A stretch of 64,000 bases of DNA. Origin: Streptomyces sp. AP-93 (GTDB taxonomy: Bacteria > Actinomycetota > Actinomycetes > Streptomycetales > Streptomycetaceae). The stretch is taken from positions 124,001-188,000 of the forward strand of contig NZ_JALGBX010000007.1 in assembly GCF_022808175.1 (NCBI RefSeq), in the 5' to 3' direction. Below, piece after piece: positions 22,174 through 30,438 of this stretch. The notes under the pieces were generated by a model. The model was not told the DNA's origin, made no database searches, and worked only from the letters and a program-made list of their open reading frames with translations. A program made the position numbers and the translations under genes. How positions within the stretch are numbered: the stretch's first letter is position 1; every line of letters starts with the position of its first letter.

Positions 22174-22845
22174 CTACGCGGCCTTCGCCTTGGTCGCGTA
22201 CATGTCCACGTACTCCTGGCCGGAGAGCCGCATGACCTCGGCCATCACCGAGTCGGTGACGGCGCGCAGCACGTAGCGGTCGCGGTCCATGCCCTCGTAC
22301 CGGGAGAACTCCATCGCCTCGCCGAACCGGACGGTGACCCGGCCCGGTCGCGGCATGCCGGCGCCGCCGGGCTGGAGCTTGTCGGTTCCGATCATCGCGA
22401 AGGGGACGACGGGCGCGCCGGTCATCAGGGTCAGGCGGGCGATGCCGGTGCGGCCGCGGTAGAGGCGGCCGTCGGGGGAGCGGGTGCCCTCGGGGTAGAT
22501 GCCGAAGATCTTGCCCTCTTCGAGGATCCGGCGGCCGGTCATCAGGGCGGCGACGCCGCCGTTGGCCCCGTCGCGGTCCACGGGGATCATGCCGGCGCCG
22601 GTGAAGAACCAGGCCATGGCCCGGCCCTTGATGCCCTTGCCGGTGACGTACTCGTCCTTGCCGATGAAGTGGACCGTGCGGTCGCACACCAGCGGCAGGA
22701 TCATCGAGTCGATGAAGGTGAGGTGGTTGCCCGCGAGGATCACCGGCCCGGTGCCCGGAATGTTCTCGATGCCCTCGACGCGGGTGCGGAACATCAGGCG
22801 CATGACAGGTCCGACAGTGGCTTTGATCAGGCGCGTACGGAACAA
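22174..22845 (-). CDS. 1-acyl-glycerol-3-phosphate acyltransferase (PlsC family)
   Basis: A phospholipid acyltransferase. Motif I is NHLTFID (NHxxxxD), motif II PVDRDGANGG, motif III YPEGTRSPDG and motif IV APVVPFAMIGT. It transfers acyl chains to lysophosphatidic acid at the membrane. A GGAGGG sits six bases before a TTG at 22845, giving 223 residues; a GTG at 22890 would add 15 residues but has no visible ribosome-binding site. It is convergent with the preceding membrane protein gene. Confidence 0.88.
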   Translation of the reverse strand: MFRTRLIKATVGPVMRLMFRTRVEGIENIPGTGPVILAGNHLTFIDSMILPLVCDRTVHFIGKDEYVTGKGIKGRAMAWFFTGAGMIPVDRDGANGGVAALMTGRRILEEGKIFGIYPEGTRSPDGRLYRGRTGIARLTLMTGAPVVPFAMIGTDKLQPGGAGMPRPGRVTVRFGEAMEFSRYEGMDRDRYVLRAVTDSVMAEVMRLSGQEYVDMYATKAKAA

Positions 22846-23109
22846 CGTGGGCCCTCCGGCATCGAAAAGCAAGGTTCTCGCACCCACCACACGCGGCGGT
22901 AGTGCAGGTGAGGACGATACTCGCGGGTCCGCTCTGATCGCACATCGGGTTCACGAGGTGGATACGCAGTGTTGACGCACGTTTCCGCCGTGTTCCGCCC
23001 GCGCACCCCCGCCCGCCACCGACGCTTGCCTACCATCGGCACGCGGATTCGGGCCGAAGGCCCCGGAGATCCCGGGACGCCCGGCCCTGTCCGGTGGGGA
23101 GTGGCACTG

Positions 23110-24297
23110 ATGACACAGGGTGGGGCAGCGCGGCGCACGGTACTGGGCGCGGCCGTCGTCGCGGCGGGCGGAGCCTTCGGCGGACTGGTGGCGGGCGGCG
23201 GTCAGGCCGCGGCGGCGGAGAGCGGCCACGGGGGAGTCGCGGGAAGCGGCCGGGGCGGTGGTTACCGGGACCTGCCGGTGCCCACGGTCATCGGGCACCG
23301 GGGGGCCAGCGGCTACCGGCCCGAGCACACGCTCGCGTCCTACCAGCTCGCGCTGGACCTCGGCGCCGACGTCGTCGAACAGGACCTCGTGCCCACCAAG
23401 GACGGCCACCTGGTCTGCCGCCACGAGAACGAGATCGGCGGCACGACGGACGTCGCAGACCACCCCGGGTTCGCGTCCCGCAAGACGACCAAGACGATCG
23501 ACGGCGTCACCGTCACGGGCTGGTTCACCGAGGACTTCACCCTCGCCGAGCTGAAGACCCTGCGCGCGAAGGAACGCATCCCCGCCCTCCGGCAGCGCAA
23601 CACGCTCTACGACGGCCGCTGGGACGTTCCCACCTTCGAAGAGGTGCTCCGCTGGGCCGACCGCGAGGGCCGGCGGCGCGGGAAGCGCGTGTGGCTGCAC
23701 GTGGAGACCAAGCACCCCAGCTACTTCCGCGGCCTGGGCCTCGGCCTGGAGGAGCCCCTCGCCAAACTGCTGCGCCGCTACGGGCGCGACGGCCGGGGCG
23801 CCCCGGTCTTCCTGCAGTCCTTCGAACCCTCCAGCATCCAGCGGCTCTCCCGGCTGGTCTCCAGCCCGCGCGTGGTGCTCCTCTCGGCGGCGGGCACCCG
23901 CCCGTGGGACTTCGAGCTGGCCAAGGATCCCCGGACGGTCGCCGATCTGGTCAAGCCCGAGGGTCTGCGGTGGATCGCCGGCTTCGCCCAGGGCATCGGG
24001 CCGACCATGGACCTGATCCTGCCGCGCGACGCCTCCGGCAAGCTCGGCGCCCCCACCACCCTGGTCGCGGACGCCCACGCGCGGGGCCTGATCCTGCACC
24101 CCTACACCGCGCGGAACGAGAACAACTTCCTGCCGGCCGACTACCGCAAGGGCACCGACCCGACGGCCTACGGGGACGCCTTCGGGGCCTTCAAGGCCTA
24201 CTTCGAACAGGGCATCGACGGCATCTTCACCGACCACCCCGACACCGGACTGCTCGCGGCGGAGGCCTTCCGCCCGGGCCGCGGCGTCGAGGGCTAG
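23110..24297 (+). CDS. Tat-exported glycerophosphodiester phosphodiesterase
   Basis: A 395-residue enzyme hydrolysing glycerophosphodiesters to glycerol-3-phosphate and an alcohol. The N-terminus carries an RR-type export signal (ARRTVLGAAVVAAGGAFGG). The GDPD catalytic motifs follow: VIGHRGASGYRPEHTLASY, then VVEQDLVPTKDGHLVCRHE, and a late GIDGIFTDHPDTG. The ATG at 23110 has GGGGAG eight bases upstream. A 14-bp tandem repeat begins at its stop codon. Confidence 0.92.
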   Translation: MTQGGAARRTVLGAAVVAAGGAFGGLVAGGGQAAAAESGHGGVAGSGRGGGYRDLPVPTVIGHRGASGYRPEHTLASYQLALDLGADVVEQDLVPTKDGHLVCRHENEIGGTTDVADHPGFASRKTTKTIDGVTVTGWFTEDFTLAELKTLRAKERIPALRQRNTLYDGRWDVPTFEEVLRWADREGRRRGKRVWLHVETKHPSYFRGLGLGLEEPLAKLLRRYGRDGRGAPVFLQSFEPSSIQRLSRLVSSPRVVLLSAAGTRPWDFELAKDPRTVADLVKPEGLRWIAGFAQGIGPTMDLILPRDASGKLGAPTTLVADAHARGLILHPYTARNENNFLPADYRKGTDPTAYGDAFGAFKAYFEQGIDGIFTDHPDTGLLAAEAFRPGRGVEG

Positions 24298-24341
24298 ACG
24301 TCGAGGGCTGGACGTCGACGGCTGACCGTCAACGGCCGGCC
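24286..24341. repeat. 14-bp tandem repeat on the stop codon of the GDPD gene
   Basis: Four units (24286, 24300, 24314, 24328): GTCGAGGGCTAGAC, GTCGAGGGCTGGAC, GTCGACGGCTGACC and a decayed GTCAACGGCCGGCC. The first contains the gene's TAG. Confidence 0.9.
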
Positions 24342-24412
24342 GCAGCTTCTCGTACGAGTGGGCCGTGCCCGGCGGGGAAACCGCCCGGCACGGCCTTCGC
24401 GTCCCGCCCGGC

Positions 24413-24994
24413 ATGGACCTGCTGAAGGCTGACCTCCCCGACCTGTACGAAACGCTCGGCCCGCTGCTCTCCGCGGAAGCGGCCGCCGAGACCGCGGGCA
24501 CCGGGGTGGACGCCGCCGACCTGGAACAAGCCGTCTGGGTCAGGCTGCTGGAGCACCGCCGCATCCCCGCCGAACCCGCCGACTGGCTGCGCCGGGCGGT
24601 CCGCGGCGAGGCCCGCCGGGCGCGGCGCCGGGCCCGGCGCGAAGTTCCGTATGACTACCGTCATCACTCCGTGGACGGCCACCGCCAGCACTCGGTGCAC
24701 GGCGGGCCCGGCGCGGGGAGCCGTACCAGTACGGGTGCGGAACCGGAAGACGCCCTCCTGCACGGAGAGGAGAACCGGGCCCTCCGATCGGCGGTCGCCC
24801 GATTGCCCGGAAGGTGTCCGGAGCTCATGAGGGCACTTCTTTCGCCCAGGGACCTCACCTACCGTGAAATCGCAGGAGAGTTGGGTATCTCACAAGGAAG
24901 TTTGGGGCCCGTCCGTTCCCGTTGCCTGGGATGTCTGCGCAGAATGCTGGCCGTAGAGGTTGCGGCTCCCGCCCTGCGGGGAATGGAGCGGTAG
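24413..24994 (+). CDS. sigma-70-like protein with degenerate region 2
   Basis: A 193-residue protein. The C-terminal third is a sigma region-4 helix-turn-helix (LPGRCPELMRALLSPRD, then LTYREIAGELGISQGSLGPV, about residues 130-170). The N-terminal half aligns only loosely with region 2: DAADLEQAVWVRLLEHRRIP is recognisable, but the usual DxxxxF and W motifs are reduced and an Arg-rich plus His-rich linker follows. It may be a divergent ECF-type sigma factor or an anti-sigma-independent regulator. The ATG at 24413 has no obvious ribosome-binding site. Confidence 0.65.
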   Translation: MDLLKADLPDLYETLGPLLSAEAAAETAGTGVDAADLEQAVWVRLLEHRRIPAEPADWLRRAVRGEARRARRRARREVPYDYRHHSVDGHRQHSVHGGPGAGSRTSTGAEPEDALLHGEENRALRSAVARLPGRCPELMRALLSPRDLTYREIAGELGISQGSLGPVRSRCLGCLRRMLAVEVAAPALRGMER

Positions 24995-25031
24995 ACCAAC
25001 AGGCCACCAGGTGAGCGGGAGGCATGCGCAC

Positions 25032-25538
25032 ATGGGTATGAGCGTGACCATTTCGGCGGCAGACGCCGAGGATGCCGAGCAGATCATCAAGCTGCAGTAT
25101 CTGGCGTTCCAGACCGAGGCCGAGCTGTACGGCAACTACCGCATCCAGCCGCTCACCCAGTCCCTGGACTCCCTCAAGGCCGAGCTGGCCTCGGACACCG
25201 TCCTGGTGGCCCGGCTCGGCGAGGAGATCGTCGGAGCCGTTCGCGGCACCGTCGACGAGGCGGGCACCGGCAAGATCACCAAGCTCTGCGTGCACCCCCG
25301 GCTCCAGGGCCACGGCCTCGGCGCCCGGCTGCTGAGCGCGGTCGAGGCGGCCCTGTCGGGCAACGACGCGACCACCCGCTTCCGGCTGTTCACCGGACAC
25401 AAGAGCGAGTCGAACCTGCGGCTCTACCGCAAGGCCGGCTACACCCAGGTCGGCGGGCGCACCGCGTCCGACGGCGTCCGCCTGGTGATCCTGGAGAAGG
25501 AGGCCAAGGAGGCCACCGACTTCGCGGTCAGCGCCTGA
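25032..25538 (+). CDS. GNAT-family N-acetyltransferase
   Basis: A 168-residue single GNAT domain: VGAVRGTVDEAGTGKITKLCVHPRLQGHGLGARLLSAV gives beta 4 and the acetyl-CoA loop, and ESNLRLYRKAGYTQVG the beta 6-7 region. The acceptor is unknown. GGGAGG lies nine bases upstream of the ATG at 25032; MSV at 25038 is an alternative. Its stop codon sits in a 14-bp repeat that also supplies the stop of the convergent membrane gene. Confidence 0.85.
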   Translation: MGMSVTISAADAEDAEQIIKLQYLAFQTEAELYGNYRIQPLTQSLDSLKAELASDTVLVARLGEEIVGAVRGTVDEAGTGKITKLCVHPRLQGHGLGARLLSAVEAALSGNDATTRFRLFTGHKSESNLRLYRKAGYTQVGGRTASDGVRLVILEKEAKEATDFAVSA

Positions 25539-25558
25539 CGGCTAGCGCCTGATGGCTA
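25531..25558. repeat. 14-bp direct repeat carrying two convergent stop codons
   Basis: Two units, GCGCCTGACGGCTA and GCGCCTGATGGCTA, followed by a partial GCGC. The first TGA ends the plus-strand GNAT gene, and the CTA of the second is the TAG of the minus-strand membrane gene. Confidence 0.9.
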
Positions 25559-25993
25559 GCGCTTCGCGCGGAGCCAGAGCATCCCGGTGATCGGCAGGAT
25601 CACCGGGATGAACAGGTAACCCATCCCGAAGTCCGACCACACGGTCGCGTCGGGGAAGGCGTCGGGCCGCGCCAGGGTCCAGGCGCCCACGACGAGTACG
25701 CCGGTCAGCTCGGCGGCGCAGCAGATCAGCGCCGCCTTGCGGGCCGCCTCACCGCCGCGCACCAGCGAGTACGTGATGAAGGCGTAGACCAGCGCGGCCG
25801 CGGCCGACAGCGAGTACGCGAGCGGCGCCCGGTCGAACTCGGTGGAGATCTGGTAGATCGAGCGCGAGACCGCGCCGACGGTGATCACCCCGTAGAACCA
25901 GACGAGCAGCACCCCGGGCCCGGTCACCAGTCGCTTGCGCCCGGCCGGCGGCGGGGTCGCGGTGGCCGTGGCGTCCGTGTCGGTATCAGGCAC
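25556..25993 (-). CDS. small integral membrane protein
   Basis: A 145-residue protein with four predicted helices (LLVWFYGVITVGAV, LSAAAALVYAFITYSL, AALICCAAELTGVLVVGAW and YLFIPVILPITGMLW) after a Thr/Ala-rich cytoplasmic start. No family function is known to me. It follows the next membrane gene with an 8-bp overlap, so the two form an operon and may form a complex. Confidence 0.75.
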   Translation of the reverse strand: MPDTDTDATATATPPPAGRKRLVTGPGVLLVWFYGVITVGAVSRSIYQISTEFDRAPLAYSLSAAAALVYAFITYSLVRGGEAARKAALICCAAELTGVLVVGAWTLARPDAFPDATVWSDFGMGYLFIPVILPITGMLWLRAKR

Positions 25994-26354
25994 CGGTGTT
26001 TCCCCAGATGTCGTAGAGCCGTACTTCGAGCACGGCGAGGACGAACGCTCCCGCGGCCACCGTCACCGAACCCCATTTGGTCCGCTCGCTCAGCGAGAGC
26101 AGCCCCGCGGCCGGGATGGTCGCGAAGGCTCCCACCAGGTAGGCCAGGAAGAGCACCGTGCCCTGGCCGGGCTCCTCGCCGCGGGCGAGCTGGACCAGGC
26201 CGATCACCAGCTGGGCCAGGACCAGTACGGTCACCACGGCCATGCCGATGAAGTGCCAGTCCTTGGTCGGCTGGTCCCGCGAGGCGGCGAAACCGCACCA
26301 GGCGGCGAGGGCGAGTGCGGCCACGCCGATGGCGAGCGTCAGGGCGTCGAGCAT
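25986..26354 (-). CDS. small integral membrane protein
   Basis: A 122-residue protein with four predicted helices (LTLAIGVAALALAAWCGFAA, FIGMAVVTVLVLAQLVIGLV, TVLFLAYLVGAFATIPAAGL and GSVTVAAGAFVLAVLEV). It is the upstream partner of the overlapping membrane gene and divergent from the HAD phosphatase gene. No conserved catalytic residues are evident; a structural or transport-accessory role is possible. Confidence 0.75.
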   Translation of the reverse strand: MLDALTLAIGVAALALAAWCGFAASRDQPTKDWHFIGMAVVTVLVLAQLVIGLVQLARGEEPGQGTVLFLAYLVGAFATIPAAGLLSLSERTKWGSVTVAAGAFVLAVLEVRLYDIWGNTGA

Positions 26355-26422
26355 GCAGCGAGGGTATTACGGGCCGAAAGACCCGATGCGCTCACCCCTG
26401 CCCCGGGGCTTTCCTTGAAGAC

Positions 26423-27112
26423 ATGAAGCTGCTGCACGGGAAGCTCGGCCCGCAATTCGACGCGCTGCTGTTCGACAACGACGGCACGCTCATCTCCTCG
26501 ATGGAGTCGGTGCACCGCTGCTGGACCCGCTGGGCCCGGGAGTACGGGATCACCGAGGAGGCCTTCGCCGCGGTGGAACTCCACGGCCGCCCGGCCGCGG
26601 AGATCATCGCCGACCTCTTGCCCGAGGCCGTACGGGCCGCGGCGCTCGCCCGGATCGAGGTGCTGGAGACCGAGGACGTGGCGGGCGGGGTGGTCCTGCT
26701 CCCCGGCACCAAGGAGCTGCTCTCGGCCCTTCCCGCCGGGCGCTGGGCCGTGGTCACCTCCGCGACCCGCCCGCTGGCCGAGGCCCGGCTGCGGGAAGTC
26801 GGCATCGCCGTCTGGGAGGAGGGGGGCCCGGAGATGGTGGCCGCCGACGACATCACCCGCGGCAAGCCCGACCCGGAGCCCTTCCTGCTGGCGGCCGCCC
26901 GGCTCGGCGTCGACCCGGCCCGCTGCGCCGTCTTCGAGGACGCCCCCGCCGGCCTGGCCGCGGGCCGCGCCGCCGGGATGACCACCGTGGCCTTGACCAC
27001 AACGCACCCGGCCGCCGAACTCGACGCGGACGTGGTCGTACGGGATCTCTCGGCCGTGTCCGTGCTGGTCGGAGCCGATGGTGTGACGATCGAGACGGAC
27101 GATCGGCCCTGA
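26423..27112 (+). CDS. HAD-superfamily phosphatase (subfamily IA, phosphoglycolate-like)
   Basis: A 229-residue HAD hydrolase with all motifs: LLFDNDGTLISS (I), VVTSATRP (II), KPDPEPFLLAAARLG (III) and VFEDAPAGLAAGRAAGM (IV), and an alpha-helical cap after motif I. Close relatives act on sugar phosphates such as glycerol or 2-deoxyglucose phosphate; the substrate is not predictable. The ATG at 26423 directly precedes the domain. A terminator hairpin follows about 30 bp after the stop. Confidence 0.88.
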   Translation: MKLLHGKLGPQFDALLFDNDGTLISSMESVHRCWTRWAREYGITEEAFAAVELHGRPAAEIIADLLPEAVRAAALARIEVLETEDVAGGVVLLPGTKELLSALPAGRWAVVTSATRPLAEARLREVGIAVWEEGGPEMVAADDITRGKPDPEPFLLAAARLGVDPARCAVFEDAPAGLAAGRAAGMTTVALTTTHPAAELDADVVVRDLSAVSVLVGADGVTIETDDRP

Positions 27113-27140
27113 CCGGTGTTGTCCGGTATGCGGCCGAAAT

Positions 27141-27164
27141 CCGTCCGCTATTCGGACGGCTTTG
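27141..27164 (+). terminator. intrinsic terminator after the HAD gene
   Basis: CCGTCCG (27141-27147) pairs with CGGACGG (27153-27159) around CTATT, followed by CTTT. It insulates the met leader region from the HAD phosphatase. Confidence 0.75.
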
Positions 27165-27199
27165 ATCGGTGACGGGGAACGTCTGGTTTACTGGGGCCC

Positions 27200-27286
27200 A
27201 TGACCACGACGAGCAGCCGCACCCTTGCGACCGAGGCGACGATGACGCCCGGTGCTCGTTGTATGTGTCGAATGCGCGCCTTCTGA
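27200..27286 (+). CDS. 28-residue leader peptide with Cys/Met run before metNIQ
   Basis: A small ORF starting MTTTSSRTLATEATM and ending ARCMCRMRAF, then TGA. The dense CMCRM run near the end (TGT ATG TGT CGA ATG) is the hallmark of an attenuation leader, where ribosome stalling at Cys or Met codons reports shortage of sulphur amino acids. It lies 200 bp before metN, the methionine importer. A GGTCTC/GAGACC hairpin follows at 27301-27324. Streptomyces genomes carry short putative leader peptides of this kind before sulphur genes. Confidence 0.65.
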   Translation: MTTTSSRTLATEATMTPGARCMCRMRAF

Positions 27287-27300
27287 GGGCCCCTGCCCCA

Positions 27301-27324
27301 GGTCTCACGCCCCGAAGCGAGACC
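27301..27324 (+). promoter_or_regulatory. hairpin downstream of the Cys/Met leader peptide
   Basis: GGTCTC and GAGACC pair over a 12-base loop, 14 bases after the leader stop codon. It may be part of an antiterminator/terminator or translational switch for metNIQ. No U-run is present. Confidence 0.4.
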
Positions 27325-27486
27325 GGCCGAGCCGCTCCCGGCACCTCCGTGTGAACCAGGACCGCTCCTGCCCCGCGCATGCGCCGAAGCCGTCGTTTTC
27401 CGATGGTTCGCCCCGTATCGCGTCCCAGATGTTTGCCCCGTGCCCGGCACCCGCTGCGCCGCGCACTCGACAGCGACGGAAATCCT

Positions 27487-28566
27487 GTGATCACCACATC
27501 GGGCCTCACGAAGGTCTACCAGTCCCGTGGCCGCGAGGTCACCGCCCTGGACGGCGTCGACCTGCACGTCCGCCAGGGCGAGGTCTACGGAGTCATCGGC
27601 CAGAGCGGCGCCGGAAAGTCCTCCCTGATCCGCTGCGTGAACCTGCTGGAGCGCCCCACCACCGGCACCGTGTCCGTGGACGGGGTCGACCTCACCGCCC
27701 TCGCCGGCCGGGGCCGCCGCGCCGGCAAGGAACTCCGCGAGGCCCGCAGCCGCATCGGCATGGTCTTCCAGCACTTCAACCTGCTGTCCTCGCGCACCGT
27801 CCAGGGCAACATCGAACTGCCCCTGGAGATCCTCGGGGTCTCCGGCCGCGAGCGCTCCCGCAAGGCCGCCGAACTGCTCGACCTCGTCGGCCTCGCCGAC
27901 AAGGCCAAGTCCTACCCCGGCCAGCTCTCCGGCGGCCAGAAGCAGCGCGTCGGCATCGCCCGCGCCCTGGCCGGCGACCCCAAGGTGCTGCTCTCCGACG
28001 AGGCCACCAGCGCCCTGGACCCCGAGACCACCCGCCAGATCCTCCAGCTGCTGCGCGACCTCAACCGCCAGCTGGGCCTGACCGTCCTGCTCATCACGCA
28101 CGAGATGGACGTGGTCAAGTCCGTCTGCGACTCGGCCGCCCTCATGCGCCGCGGCCGGATCGTGGAGGCCGGCAAGGTCACCGAGCTGCTGGCCACCCCC
28201 GGCTCCGAGCTCGCCCACGAACTGTTCCCGCTGACCGGGTCCGCGACCACCGCGGAGCACACGGTCATCGACGTCACCTTCCACGGCGAGACCGCGACCC
28301 AGCCGGTGATCTCCCAGCTGGCCCGCACCTACAACATCGACATATCGATCCTCGGTGCCGCGATGGACACCGTCGCCGGACGGCAGATCGGCCGTATGCG
28401 CATCGAGTTCCCCGGCCGCTACGAGGACAACGTCGTACCCGTCGGCTTCCTGCGCGAGCAGGGCCTGCAGGTGGACGTCGTGGAAGCGGATACGGATACG
28501 GAAGCGGACGTCGAGGCCGACCTCGACGGCGAACTGGCCGAGCTGGTCAAGGACGGTGCGAAGTGA
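27487..28566 (+). CDS. metN: methionine ABC transporter ATP-binding protein
   Basis: The 359-residue ATPase of the MetNIQ importer. Walker A is GQSGAGKSS at about residue 39, the ABC signature LSGGQ at about 147, Walker B VLLSDEAT at about 167, and the switch histidine is in LITHEMD. Residues from about 257 (TVIDVTFHGETATQPVISQL) form the NIL domain that binds methionine and inhibits transport allosterically. The GTG at 27487 (MITTSGLTKVY) is the family start; the frame upstream is leader sequence. The last residues are Asp/Glu-rich. Confidence 0.95.
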   Translation: MITTSGLTKVYQSRGREVTALDGVDLHVRQGEVYGVIGQSGAGKSSLIRCVNLLERPTTGTVSVDGVDLTALAGRGRRAGKELREARSRIGMVFQHFNLLSSRTVQGNIELPLEILGVSGRERSRKAAELLDLVGLADKAKSYPGQLSGGQKQRVGIARALAGDPKVLLSDEATSALDPETTRQILQLLRDLNRQLGLTVLLITHEMDVVKSVCDSAALMRRGRIVEAGKVTELLATPGSELAHELFPLTGSATTAEHTVIDVTFHGETATQPVISQLARTYNIDISILGAAMDTVAGRQIGRMRIEFPGRYEDNVVPVGFLREQGLQVDVVEADTDTEADVEADLDGELAELVKDGAK

Positions 28567-29231
28567 CCTGGTCCGAAATGCAGCCGCTGCTCACGCAAGG
28601 CACCTTCGACACCCTCTACATGGTGTTGTGGTCCGCCCTGGTGACGATCCTGGGCGGACTGCCCATCGGCATCCTGCTCGTCCTCACCGACAAGGGCGGC
28701 ATGCTCCAGAACCGAGCGGTCAACAAGATCCTCGGCGTGATCGTGAACATGGGCCGCTCGCTCCCGTTCATCATCCTGCTGATCTTCCTGATCCCGGTCA
28801 CCACGGCGATCGTCGGCACCTTCATCGGCCCCACCGCCATGATCGTGCCCCTCGCCATCGGCGCCATCCCCTTCTTCGCCCGGCTCGTCGAGACCGCCGT
28901 CCGCGAGGTGGACCACGGCCTGATCGAAGCCGTCGAGTCCATGGGCGGCGGCATCCCGACCCTGGTCGGCAAGGTGCTCCTCCCGCAGGCGCTGCCCTCC
29001 CTGATCGCGGCCGTCACCACCACCGTGATCACCCTGATCGGCTACTCGGCCATGGCCGGCGCGGTCGGCGGTGAGGGCCTCGGCTCCAAGGCCATCACGT
29101 ACGGCTTCCAGCGCTTCGAGACGGGCTTCATGTTCGCCACCGTCGTGGTGCTGATCGTGCTCGTCACGGTGATCCAGCTCATCGGCGACGGCGTGGTACG
29201 CCTCCTCGCCCGGCGCGGCCGGACAGCCTGA
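28563..29231 (+). CDS. metI: methionine ABC transporter permease
   Basis: The 222-residue membrane subunit with five or so helices (TLYMVLWSALVTILGGLPIG, LPFIILLIFLIPVTTAIVGTF, ALPSLIAAVTTTVITLIGYS and FATVVVLIVLVTVIQLI). The coupling EAA-type loop is EAVESMGGGIPTLVGKVLLP. GTG overlaps the metN TGA, indicating translational coupling. It forms the channel between MetN and the lipoprotein MetQ. Confidence 0.95.
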   Translation: MTWSEMQPLLTQGTFDTLYMVLWSALVTILGGLPIGILLVLTDKGGMLQNRAVNKILGVIVNMGRSLPFIILLIFLIPVTTAIVGTFIGPTAMIVPLAIGAIPFFARLVETAVREVDHGLIEAVESMGGGIPTLVGKVLLPQALPSLIAAVTTTVITLIGYSAMAGAVGGEGLGSKAITYGFQRFETGFMFATVVVLIVLVTVIQLIGDGVVRLLARRGRTA

Positions 29232-29332
29232 ACCCGCCCGAGCGGGACATTCATCTACTTTTCCCAAGAAAGCCCGCACTTGTCGTGCTTGGGCCGTCAT
29301 CCACACAGCAAGACGCAAGAAAGGCACTCTTC

Positions 29333-30196
29333 GTGCGCAAGAACATCAAGCTCACCGCCCTCGCCGCCACCGTCTCGGCGCTCGCCCTCGGCCTCAGCGC
29401 CTGCGGCAGCTCCTCGGACCCGTCCTCCACCAAGGCCGACGGCGGCAAGACCGACGAGAGCAAGCCCCTGGTCGTCGCGGCGTCCCCGTCCCCGCACGCC
29501 GACATCCTGAACTTCGTGAAGGACAACCTCGCGGCCAAGGACGGCCTCAAGCTGGAGGTGAAGGAGTTCACGGACTACGTCCTGCCGAACACCGCCACCC
29601 AGCAGGGCCAGGTCGGCGCCAACTACTTCCAGCACAAGCCGTACCTCGACGACTTCAACAAGAAGAACGGCACCGACATCGTGCCCGTCGTGAACGTGCA
29701 CCTGGAGCCCCTGGGCCTGTACTCCAAGAAGAACAAGGCCCTCACGGACATCAAGGCCGGCCAGACCATCGCCGTCCCCAACGACCCCACCAACGAGGGC
29801 CGCGCGCTCCAGCTGCTCGCCGCGAACAACCTCATCACCCTCAAGGAGGGTGTCGGCACCAGCGCCAAGCTGTCCGACATCACCGACAAGAAGGGCCTGG
29901 AGTTCAAGGAGCTGGAGGCCGCCACGGTCCCGCGCGCCCTGAACGACGTGGACGCCGCCGTCATCAACGGCAACTACGCCATCGAGGCCAAGCTCGTTCC
30001 GGCCAAGGACGCGCTCGTCCTGGAGAAGGCCGAAGGCAACCCGTACGCCAACATCCTGGCCGTCAAGAACGGCAACCAGGACGACCCGCGGATCCAGAAG
30101 CTCGCCAAGCTCCTGAACTCCGACGAGGTCAAGAAGTTCATCGACGACAAGTACGAGGGCTCGGTCATCCCGGCCTTCGGCAAGCCGGTCGCCTAG
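29333..30196 (+). CDS. metQ: methionine-binding lipoprotein (NlpA family)
   Basis: A 287-residue substrate-binding lipoprotein: signal peptide LTALAATVSALALGLSAC with the lipobox cysteine in LSAC, then a MetQ/NlpA domain (VAASPSPHADILNFVKDNL, VGANYFQHKPYLDDFN, VPNDPTNEGRALQLLA). It is anchored to the outer face of the membrane and delivers methionine to MetI. GTG 29333 follows AAGAAAGG. A 101-bp gap separates it from metI. Confidence 0.95.
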   Translation: MRKNIKLTALAATVSALALGLSACGSSSDPSSTKADGGKTDESKPLVVAASPSPHADILNFVKDNLAAKDGLKLEVKEFTDYVLPNTATQQGQVGANYFQHKPYLDDFNKKNGTDIVPVVNVHLEPLGLYSKKNKALTDIKAGQTIAVPNDPTNEGRALQLLAANNLITLKEGVGTSAKLSDITDKKGLEFKELEAATVPRALNDVDAAVINGNYAIEAKLVPAKDALVLEKAEGNPYANILAVKNGNQDDPRIQKLAKLLNSDEVKKFIDDKYEGSVIPAFGKPVA

Positions 30197-30241
30197 ATCC
30201 GGCCCGCGGCACCGGGCCGGCCCGATCCGGCAGGCCCGACC

Positions 30242-30300
30242 GGCCCCGTACGCCCCACCGGTGTACGGGGCCCCGGGCTGCCCGCTTCCGGGCAGCCCGG
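30242..30300 (+). terminator. double hairpin terminator after metQ
   Basis: Two tandem perfect stems: GGCCCCGTAC/GTACGGGGCC (30242-30251 with 30263-30272) and CCGGGCTGCCCG/CGGGCAGCCCGG (30273-30284 with 30289-30300, loop CTTC). Their position about 45 bp after the metQ stop fits operon termination. Confidence 0.85.
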
Positions 30301-30438
30301 CCCTGCACATCCCCAGGCCGATGCTGCATGCTGTGGCCTACGACCCGCGGCTGCGGACCGTATGCCCCGTGTATACCGTCCCGCGCCACGGTCGCCTCGC
30401 ATCACGGTCGCACCACGGTCTCAGGCTTGGAGCTGCGC

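Noticed and set aside
27113..27200. SAM-type riboswitch before metNIQ
   Set aside because: The region holds a simple terminator hairpin and a short spacer, without recognisable SAM-I or SAM-IV core elements.
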